Assembly (NCBI GenBank): GCA_951799425.1
Contig: OX637409.1
Location: 12,620,960-12,684,959 of the forward strand
Origin: Ilex aquifolium
Taxonomy: Eukaryota; Streptophyta; Magnoliopsida; Aquifoliales; Aquifoliaceae
DNA: 64,000 nt
Direction of reading: 5' to 3'
This document shows positions 45,990 through 55,304 of this stretch, in pieces. The first letter of the stretch is position 1. Each line of letters starts with the position of its first letter. Position numbers and translations under genes: made by a program. Under the pieces are notes generated by a model. The model was not told the origin of the DNA, did no database searches, and saw only the letters and a program-made list of their open reading frames with translations.

Positions 45990-47510
45990 GATGGACTTGA
46001 ATTGCCTTCGAGAGCTGCCGTAGAGTGTTAGAGGTTAGTCTATCCCAGTGGGGGTGAGATGGTTTCCTAGCACTTGTAGTGGATTGTTGTTTGTGAGAGC
46101 AACCACTATTGTTCACGTAAGTTCGAGGCTGAGGGATGGTATACCTTTCCTGGGAAGGATTCGTCAATGCCGTGGGAAACGGTATACGCCCTTCCTAAAG
46201 TAGTTTGTGATGTGCCCTGCGGGGAATGATTGGTTTGTGGTGGATGAACGAGGTAGAATCGTTGTGTAGATTCCTGAAAAGCAACCAACATATATGACAA
46301 TGGGAAGAAACCAACATACATGAGAATATGGAATGATGTTACTGAATTATTTATGGATTGCTTTAATTTCTTGTAAGTTTATTCCTGTCATTAATTTACT
46401 GTATTTTGTACACTTGAGATCATTACAACTATCATGGTTTTATTCTCAAAATCTATATATGATATTTTCCAAAAGAGACTTGCCATCTTTTATTTGTTTT
46501 AAAACCTTGTTCGAGTTTGGGAGGATGTTGCTACAGAGCTTAGTACTCACCCCCTACTGTAAAACCCGGGAAATTTGAACTTTTTCCGGAAAGGGCAAAA
46601 TAGTAATTTGCCACTATAATGTGTATTTAAAATACTCATGTTCTAGAGCTCGGAAGGGGAAACGGAGTTCGCCATTGTATTCGCAATGCGGAATCTAGTT
46701 ACCCTGTCAAATTTCACCGAATTCCGAGATAGTTGGATTTTTCACGTTTTTCGAGGCGACGGGTGTCTAGTGACCCCAAAAACGGATTTTTTATTAAAAT
46801 TATAAATTTTCCTTAAAATTTGATGAAATTTCAAATAAAATTAATTTGAACTTAAACCGGGACGAAATAAATTGTTTCGGAGCGAAAACGGACCCGAACA
46901 AGTGGGGGGCGTGTGGCGCGACTCGAGCCAAGCCTTTGAAATTATAAATAGGGCTAAATATCAGATATTTCAGTAGAAATATCTCTGATATTCAGCTGGC
47001 TTCACACGTTGGAGAGAAAGAGGGAGACAAGAGAGAAAATCAATCTTCTTTCGCCGATTCTTCGAAGTTCCGTCGCTCGGATTGCTTCAGACCAAGAGTG
47101 AAAGACGATCTCCTCGACGAGGGCTACTTCTACGTACCAAAAAAAAGATATTTCACCGAAGATCCAAGAGAAGTCTTTGGAGGAATCAAAGATCTTGGAG
47201 TTTTGGTTGGTGTTCTTGAGGTGTTCTTGAAGCCCTTGAAGCACTAGTCTTCATTTCACGCTACAAGAGGTAGGGTTCTTCCTACTTTTGTTCATTTCCT
47301 ACCTAGCATGTTCATAAGGGGTGGTTAAGTGTATGTGGATGTATATCACTTGTGTATTGTTAAGGAAAGGAAGAATGGAGTGTAGGAATAACTTAAGCTA
47401 AATTCTAGCTTGCAATTGATACATGGAAGTTACTTGTATATCTTCTTGTAAGTGAATGAAATAGTGGACTGGTTTATAGCCTATTTCGGGACTGCTATGT
47501 AGCCTTGTTT

Positions 47511-47826
47511 GGGGGGCTGTTTTGTGGTTATTGCGGACTGTTTTTAAGTTGATTTTGGACTGAAATTGCGGACTGTTTTTGGACTGATTTTGCGGACTGT
47601 TTTTGGACTGTTTTTGGACTGAAATTGCGGACTGTTTTTAAGTTGTTTTGGACTGAAATTGCGGACTGTTTTTGGACTGATTTTGGACTGAAATTGCGGA
47701 CTGATTTTGGACTGAAATTGCGGACTGGTTTTGGACTGATTTGGAGCTGAAATTGCGGACTGTTTTTGGACTGATTTGGAGCTGAAATTGCGGACTGTTT
47801 TGGGTTGAATTTATGGACTGTTTTGG
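47511..47826 (+). repeat. ggactg minisatellite in solo LTR D
   Basis: About 20 steps built from ggactgttttt, ggactgaaattgc and ggactgatttt. It sits at the same place as the chromovirus 2 minisatellite but with diverged units. The long ORF on the other strand (NFSPKSVQKQ-type repeats) is an artefact of the repeat. Confidence 0.88.
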
Positions 47827-49625
47827 GCTTATTCCATTCTATGATGTTCATGTGAAAGGGGTTGATGTATGAGACCTTGTATAGGACTCTTACCTATTGT
47901 TGGTGACTTGATTAAGTGGGTGTTGGAAGTGGAGAGAAGATATTCCATCTTGAAATAGTAGAGTAGAAATTACTTAGAATAATTTATTGTGTTATATGAT
48001 GACTTGTAGGATTCCTCCTATTTGGGATTATTCCTAACCTAGGTGGTTTATATGAAATGTTTATATTGGATGAATAGGGTGTTAGGGACTTAACACTTAC
48101 TAAATGGTTATGGAAATGGCCTAGATCACTTCCTTTTTTAATTGGATGTAGGGATTCTCCTATTTGGGATTATTCCGGTAGAAATGACTTGGAACAAATT
48201 CTATTATGAGATTTGGTGTGAAAATTCTTTGTGAAACCACTTAGAACATGGTAGTGTGTAGGCACTCTAAATGTTAATATTCTGTCTTGTGAATAAAATG
48301 GATTGGTGACATGAATTATAGGATGACTTGTAGGGTTTTCCTTCCATTTGGGTTCCTCCTATTTGTGTATAGTTATGGAATTAAGGAAAAAGGGTAGAGA
48401 ATTGGCTTAGGCTATCTCTTAGCTTGAGAATGATGCATGATAGTTACTTGTGAACTTTCTTGTAACTTAGTGAAATTTGGGCATGATTTGTGTTCAACAT
48501 GATGGTTGCCTTGAAGGTGATTGATAAAATACCTTGAGTGATTGAAATCATGTGTTACATGACTATGTTTAGCATGTTGAATGTTGTGGTGAAATATGTT
48601 AATATGTTGTTAAGATATTAGTTTCATGATGTTTTATGGTAATAGTATGCTTAAGATATATATTGCCATGACATATGTTGATATGTGGTTTAAATTGTTC
48701 ATAAGACATTTATTGCATCTTGAACATGTGGAAAGTGTACAATGAGGCATTGCATTGCATGTGTATGGGAGCATCACATTCATGGGCATAAATCATGGGT
48801 GTGGGGGTGTGAGGTGCATGTTTAATCAAACACCTTGTTTGGTGGTTGATATGTGGACTTGGAAATGTGGATCGATGGTCACATGAAGTCGCATGATTGC
48901 ATGAGAAAAACTTGTGTCGGGTATAGCAAGCAGGGCTAGACTCTCCCTCGGGTGCAAAGCCCGGTCACATGGTTCAGGCACTTTGCCGGCGGTGAAATTC
49001 CAGAAAAGTGCTGGTGTTTACGGAACCGGAGGTTGAGATACCAAAATCCGTTGCCCAACAAGACACAAGATTTTGTTAATAAAAACATACTCTGTCAATG
49101 AGTATCATCCCATAATGATCTGATTTATAAAACGCATGACTTTTATTCAAAGCGATCATTGGATATTTTTTCGTCAATGACGGGTTCATTACATATTGGT
49201 ACTGCATTGTGTCGTGTGAGTCGGGGAGGACTCGGGGAAATCTGCATGAGTGAGTCGCATCTCATTTCATGGCATAACATAGTAGAAGTCCAGCCCTTAA
49301 TGCATGTTCTTTTAAGGAATAGTGGATGTGTGTGTAAATTGTTGCATGTACACTCTTCATGTGCATCTAGGGGGGGGGGGAGTAGCCTCTGTAGGAAATT
49401 CTCTACTGGGCATTGGCTCACCCTATACGAGAAACATTTCAGGTATGGGACATGCGTTGGCAGATGGCTCTCATTCCGGGCCGCAAGGGTGAAGAAAGCC
49501 GACTTGTGGCTTTTATAACTCTTTTTGTAAACCTTTTGGAGCAAACTAGTTTTGGCATGTAACTTTTATGTAAAGATTTGTAAATTGAACTTATATTAAC
49601 TATGCTTGATGCATAGGTGTGATGT

Positions 49626-51706
49626 TGTAATACCCCAAATACCACCCTGGACGGCATTACATACTAAAACCATTTACATCATGAGAGCACTAATATCATC
49701 CATAGATAAATTAAACTTCATTCATCATCCATAAAATATTTACATCATTATCCAAAAGAATATGCCCAACCATGGCATTTACATCTCAAAAATTAATTAA
49801 AGTAGCACAGCGGAATAGCAAAAGAAACTAGACCTTACAGTGTCCAAAAGAATAACCTAGTCTAGTACAAAAGAAAGCTACATCTCTACATATCCACCTC
49901 GGGATCTAGGTTCCCCTCGAGTGGAGCCTCCCAATGCCCTGACCCGTCGATGCCGAGATCCTCCTCTAGCACCAAATCTGAAAAATGTAATTTGTAGGGG
50001 ATGAGCACGAAGCTCTGTAGCAAAATCTTCCCAACTCAAACAAGGTTTATAAAAATATAAAACGGGTCGGTCACATTTCGAAAATAATATATATCAATTT
50101 TTGAAGGAAAAACAGGACAGTTTAAAGAGATCTCAAGTTTAAGCCATAACAACAATCAAGTAAAAGAATCAATTAAATTGAACAACAATACACCGTGTCC
50201 AAAGTTAGGCCAATTCGGAAGGGCGTCTTCCGATGCATTGTCCCATACCAATGCACCGGCCAAGACGTTCCAACTCATCATCCCATGTATATTGGTTCAT
50301 CTCCGTACCATGTATGTTGATTGTTTCTCATGAATCTACCCAACGATTATACTTAGTCCACCAATCACAATCACATTCACAAGCATTTTAGGAAAGGGCG
50401 TCTACCATCCCAATGGCAGTGACGAGTCCCTTCCCAGGAAAAGTATACTATCCCTTGTTCGAACTCCAGTGAACGATAGTGGTTTCATTACCAAATGACA
50501 ACCCACTACAAGTGCTAGGAAACCATCTCACCCCCACTGGGGTAGACTAACCTCTAACACTCTACGGCATCTCTCGAAGGCAATCCAAGTCCCTCACAAC
50601 AACCATACAATTGAGGAAACCAACATATTCTCAATTCATCAACATTTCAAGGAATTACCAAATTCCACAATTTCTAATATAATGTTTCACAATATGATGG
50701 AAGAAAATGAGCAAGAGATTATCATAAGTAACATTTTGGTGTACAATATCAAACACTAAAGTTTTGAAAGCAATACCAAGGAAAAATAGAGGGAAAAATC
50801 CATTTCTCTTTAGAACCAAGGTTTGAAGATGAAAAAGAGAAATTTAATAGTTACCCAACCATCACAATGTTCAAAACATGGCATTTATTTCAAGAGGAAC
50901 AAGAATCATGTATTTCTTATCATGTATATAAGGATGAGAGTAAAAAACATATATATATACATAAACCCTAGCCTCAATGTAAGAGATTAGGAAGAAATCC
51001 CCTACCTCAATGCTCAAGAGTTTTGGCCAAATACCCAAGCTTCAAGACCTTCTTGCTTTCCTTTCTTTTCCTTTTAATCTCCTCTCCCTAGGGTTTTCAA
51101 AAGATTTGGGTGAGAGGGGGGTGAAGAATGGAAGAAAAGAGAATGAGTAGAGAAGTGAAATCTTAGAAATCTAGGGTTTTAATCTTCTAAAATGGTGTAT
51201 CTCTCCTTATCTTTGATGTTCTTCTCTCCCTCTCTTTCTCTCTAAAGGTGCCTAGGGTTTAGAAGGCTGAAATGGGGCTCAAATAGTCGGCCTTAAGTAT
51301 TTATAGGGAGAGAGAGAGAGGCCGAAATTCGCGACTTTAAAATAAACAGTCTGGTTTCGGTAGTACTGGTACTCAGTACCGGTACCCAGTACCGGTACCA
51401 TTTACCCAGTTTTGCCTATTTCTTTTGTTTTCCATTTCCAATCCATTCCAAAACTAACCAAATCCATCACAAACCTCTCCAACACATATTTATACACCAA
51501 ACCTATCTAATACAAGTTATAGGACCTAACATTTTATATTTTCACTCACTAAAACTAAATTTCAACTATGATTTTCATTAACATTTTAAATCTTTACTTT
51601 TCAAATTTACAAAGTTCAAACACACTTCAATACCCCTATCCACATCTTTACAACCATTATTTGCTATATCTATATATCTATATGAATGAAAATGCGGGGT
51701 GTTACA
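49626..51706 (-). repeat. 3' LTR of element C
   Basis: 2081 bp; on the minus strand it opens TGTAACACCCCGC and ends GGGGTATTACA. Minus-strand TATA box at 51298-51305, with a GTACCGGTAC array (about 51363-51400) roughly 60-100 bp upstream of it. Confidence 0.9.
51298..51400 (-). promoter_or_regulatory. Element C promoter: palindrome array plus TATA box
   Basis: Three GTACCGGTAC-type palindromes (51363-51400) lie upstream of TATAAATA (51298-51305, minus strand). The other LTR copy has a longer array (54164-54249) upstream of its TATA (54099-54106). Confidence 0.65.
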
Positions 51707-51744
51707 ATCCACCCCCCTTAAAGAAAGTTTCGTCCTCGAAACTT

Positions 51745-52310
51745 ACCTCAAGTAGTGAACAAAAAGGGATACTTCTCCCGCATTTCTTGCTCCGGTTCCC
51801 ATGTAGCTTCCTCCACTCCATGGTGTTGCCACCAAACCTTCACTAGTCGGATGACTTTGTTATGGAGTACCTTTTTCCTTTACGTCGAGAATTTCTACCG
51901 GTTGTTCTTCGTAGGTTGCTCCGTCTTAAATTTCCATCTCCTCCAAGTTCATGACTGGAGTTGCATCCGAGTGACACGTCCTCAACATCGACACGTGAAA
52001 CACGCCATGTACTCCGGATAGCTGGGCTGGTAGTCAAAGTTGATACGCCGCATTGCCTACTGCTTTGATCACTTCAAACGGTCCGGTATATCTTGGCGCT
52101 AACTTCTCCTTCTAGCCGAATCGAAACACGCCCTTCTTGTGTGACACCTTGGAAAACATGTAATCTCCCACTTTTAATTCCAAGGATCTTCGTCTGTGGT
52201 CCGCGTAGCTCTTCTGTCTACTTCGCGCCGTGCGTAGCCTCTCCCGGATGAGTTGAATCTTCTCCGTAGTTTCCCCATTGTAGTCCTTACTCCGTTAGTT
52301 CGTGCGCACT
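51745..52310 (-). pseudogene. pol: Integrase C-terminal part and chromodomain-like tail of element C
   Basis: On the minus strand it reads an integrase tail (QKSYADHRRRSLELKVGDY; a GPFEV motif; [13 protein letters not shown]) and then a chromodomain-like end (VKVWWQHHGVEEATWEPEQ). At least three stops and a frame break are visible. The DDE core and all RT are gone. The purine tract at 51709-51724 (minus strand) precedes the LTR. Confidence 0.82.
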
Positions 52311-52394
52311 CTGATATAAATTACAATCCACCAAAGGTTACAGTTGAAACCTAACCAGACTTGTCCTCCCATCTTAGCTTCCAAATCCATATAC

Positions 52395-53300
52395 ATTTTT
52401 CCAACGAAATAATTTAAGAAAAATTAACATAATATCATCGAAAATACCATTTTATTGGTCAATACCAATCTTTAGAATTTTGAATTAATGAGCAAATAAA
52501 TAATCAAGCTTTGGAATCAAGAATAAATGGCTATCAAACTTTGAAATCAAGAACGAAAGAACAAGCAAGGTTTGAAATTAATAACAAACGAATCTCAAGT
52601 TTTTGGAATCCAAAATAAAGGAACAATCAAGTCTCGAATTCCATAACAACTCATATCAAGCTTTGGAATCAAAATAAGAAACAATCAAAGCTTGAAATCA
52701 AGAACCAAAGAATGTCAAATATTGAATATCAAGAATACATGAATTACAATAGTTAGAATCAATCAAATGAATACCAAATTTGGCTATCAAGAGCAAATGA
52801 ATATTAAGCTTGGCAATCAAGAATAAAAGTGTATCAAGCTTGAAAGTCATGAATAAATGAGAAATTAAGATTTAACGGAACAATCATGTATGGAAATCAA
52901 TAACAAACGACTATCAAGGTGTGAAATCAAGAACAAAGGATTATGAAGCTTAGAAATCAAGACCAAAAGAACACTCAAGTCTTGGAACCAAGAATAAAGA
53001 ATATCAAGTATTGAATATTGAATATTGAAAATAATTGAATCACAAGGGTAGAATCAATAACAAAGGAATATCAAATTTTTGATACCAAGAACAAATGGAT
53101 CATTAAGCTTAGGAAATTAAGGACAAAGAAACAATCAAGTCTCGAGATCCATAACAACGGATATCAAGCTTGGAATCATAGATAAAGTAACAATCATATA
53201 TTGGAATTGATAACAAATGACTATCAAGGTTTGAAATCAATGACAAAGGCAAGATAAAGAGAAAACACCTCTCCCTTGAAAACTAGGATTTCAAGGGCAT
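52395..53300. repeat. Degenerate tandem repeat inside element C
   Basis: About 25 units of roughly 35-40 bp with the pattern atcaagcttggaatcaag and aacaaatga, all in the same orientation. It occupies the place where RT and RNase H should be. No ORF. I do not recognise it; it may be expanded noncoding sequence carried by this derivative. Confidence 0.75.
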
Positions 53301-53441
53301 ACCAAAAGGATTTGGTGGTCACCCACCCATAACATAGCTTAGAAAAAATAACATTTAAGTTCGGGAATCAAGAACAAAGGAGAAATCAAGAGAAAAACAC
53401 ATCTCCTTTGTAAACTAGGGTTTGAAGGCATAAGAAAAGAT

Positions 53442-54013
53442 TTAGGGTTTACCCCACCATAATATATTTTGGGACAAGGTAGTATTACCCAGAATGGCAA
53501 GACATGATGATTCCCTAGCAAGTAGATATAAATTAGAGTCAAAGAAATACATATAAGTAAACCTACTGGTAACTGAAATGTAATCCGCTTGCACGTAACC
53601 CTTGCAGACTAGCCTGGTATCCCCCTGTTCTCCCGTAGGCAAGTCAACATATAAAGCATGTTCTAGCTCCTCGGAACCCAATCCCAATTCCACAACGTCC
53701 GCAGTACGTATAGAAGAATGAGTCGCATAGGAATCCAATAAAATTCGGGCCCAAGAATGGTAGAGAAGAACGATACCATCCACAACGGCATTGGAGGCAT
53801 CTTCCTCCGGTTGGGTCAAAGCAAAAACCCTTCCTTGATTGGCGCCGCCGGGGCATGAGCTTGTAACGGTCTCTGTGGTGGTAGTGGCTGTCGTAGCGAT
53901 GGCCTGTTTGCATTCACTCGCCCAGTTGCTTGCTTGGTTATTGGGGGAAACAAGGGGCATCTATGTTTGAAGTGCCCATACTCTCCGCATGCAAAGCATG
54001 GGCACGGGTCCAT
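53442..54013 (-). pseudogene. gag: gag C-terminal zinc knuckle and protease of element C
   Basis: Minus-strand reading from 54013: zinc knuckle CFACGEYGHFKHRC (CX2CX4HX4C), then a frame break into GRVFALTQPEE and a protease with LLDSYATHSSI, where the family has DSGATHSFI. The Gly of the DSG/DTG active-site motif is changed to Tyr, so the protease is dead. Coding is lost after about 53580. Confidence 0.82.
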
Positions 54014-54049
54014 GCCTACTCTCGTCTGAGTATGGGCGCAGGTTTCTGG

Positions 54050-54555
54050 TGCCTAGGGTTTAGAAGACTGAAATGGGGCTCAAATAGTCGGCCTTAAGTA
54101 TTTATAGGGAGAGAGAGAGAGGCCGAAATTCGCGACTTTAAAATAAACAGTCTGGTTTCGGTAGTACCGGTACCATTCAGTACCGGTACCCAGTACCGGT
54201 ACCAGAAACCTTCTGGAATCGGGGGTACCGGTACTCAGTACCGGTACCATTTACCCAGTTTTGCCTATTTCTTTTGTTTTCCATTTCCAATCCATTCCAA
54301 AACTAACCAAATCCATCACAAACCTCTTCAACACATATTTATACACCAAACCTATCTAATACAAGTTATAGGACCTAACATTTTATATTTTCACTCACTA
54401 AAACTAAATTTCAACTATGATTTTCATTAACATTTTAAATCTTTACTTTTCAAATTTACAAAGTTCAAACACACTTCAATACCCCTATCCACATCTTTAC
54501 AACCATTATTTGCTATATCTATATATCTATATGAACGAAAATGCGGGGTGTTACA
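54050..54555 (-). repeat. Truncated 5' LTR of element C
   Basis: Only the first 506 bp of the LTR (minus strand) remain, joined to gag at 54049. It matches 51248-51706 apart from a few substitutions and a 48-bp longer palindrome array (54164-54249). Confidence 0.9.
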
Positions 54556-54560
54556 GATGT

Positions 54561-54638
54561 GTTTATATGTTACACTTTTACACACCAATGTCACACTTCG
54601 TACATTAACATAGGAACCCCAGTTTTAGGGGCATCACA
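54561..54638 (+). other. Orphan LTR-terminus-like piece inside solo LTR D
   Basis: Right of the C insertion, about 70 bp that end in ggggcatcaca lie between tttatatg and agtatgcataaatgg, which are adjacent in chromovirus 2 LTRs. It looks like the last bases of another LTR left behind. Confidence 0.4.
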
Positions 54639-55304
54639 AGTATGCATAAATGGACCCGGTATGGTCATGATTTTATATTGGGCCTCGGATGGGTCATATG
54701 ATTATATATTGCACATGTTGGGTTTTGGGTAGAGCTTCCCGTACAAAGGAGACTCTGCCCGGATTTTTTTAAATTAGGGATCCCGGTAAATGGGACATAA
54801 CGGTGTGATATCAAGTTACACGATATCCACAGGAATTCCACGGGTTGATGGGTGATCAACAGACCCCCAGATTTTGGGGTGTCACACCTACAAACAATAT
54901 ATTTTTCAGATTATGGTTTAGGGGAGGAGCTCGGAGTTGATGAGCAGATAGCTTGGGAAACTCAATTGGATGGAAGCGTGGATCCCGAGGGGAACGTATA
55001 TAGTTGTTCTCTTTTTGTCCTAGACTAGGAGAGGATTTTGGGACAATGTATAGATGATATTTTGTTTATTCCGCTGCAAGATAATAGTTTATTTTTGATG
55101 TACTTGTCTTAGTGGGGCATATTCTTTTTGGATGTAATGGCCATGGTTTGGCATTCTTTTGGATGATGTTATAGATATTGTGCATGATGAATGAAATTTT
55201 CTTTACTTATGGAAATTATTAGTTGCTGTCCTGATGTGAATGATTTTAGATAGTAATGTCGTCCAAGGGGGATTTTAGGGCGTTACAGTTTTAGGGACGT
55301 CACA

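Larger units (their letters stand above)
49626..54555 (-). mobile_element. Element C: deletion derivative of a chromovirus, minus strand
   Basis: Perfect TSDs GATGT (49621-49625 and 54556-54560) in solo LTR D. On the minus strand: truncated 5' LTR (54555-54050), end of gag and protease (54049-53442), degenerate repeats in place of RT/RNase H (53440-52395), integrase end plus chromodomain (52310-51745), PPT, full 3' LTR (51706-49626). LTR parts are nearly identical where they overlap, so the element is young despite large internal loss. Confidence 0.88.
46558..54886 (+). mobile_element. Solo LTR D (chromovirus 2-like), split by element C
   Basis: Native parts are 46558-49625 and 54561-54886, about 3.4 kb. 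TGTAAAACCCG to GGTGTCACA, perfect TSDs CCTAC (46553-46557 and 54887-54891) in solo LTR E. TATA box 46943-46950, donor-like AG|GTAGGG at 47269/47270, minisatellite 47511-47826, conserved block about 49339-49445. Confidence 0.9.
42800..55287 (+). mobile_element. Solo LTR E (same superfamily as element C), split by L and D
   Basis: Native parts are 42800-44079, 45995-46557 and 54892-55287, about 2.2 kb. It starts TGTAAACCCCC and ends GGGCGTTACA. TSDs ATTTT/GTTTT (42795-42799, 55288-55292) differ at one base; the joined flanks restore a normal LTR F 3' end, which supports the limits. Its R-U5 part matches element C's LTR in reverse complement, for example the gctacagagctt and tcacccc motifs. Confidence 0.82.
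36230..55304 (+). repeat. LTR F (chromovirus), host of CACTA and three solo LTRs; 5' part off-window
   Basis: Native pieces are 36230-36470, 38951-39508, 41738-42799 and 55288-55304. They line up in order with the R-U5 half of the chromovirus LTRs: AGGTAGG-like start next to the CACTA end, conserved block (41936-42034), palindrome array (42291-42480), then GGGACGTCACA at 55304. No PBS follows 55304, so it is a 3' or solo LTR. A 5-bp candidate TSD copy agcaa follows at 55305 but cannot be paired. Confidence 0.8.

Noticed and set aside
47528-47851. 107-codon minus-strand ORF with QKQSAISVQN-type repeats
   Set aside because: Produced by the ggactg minisatellite of solo LTR D; no domain.
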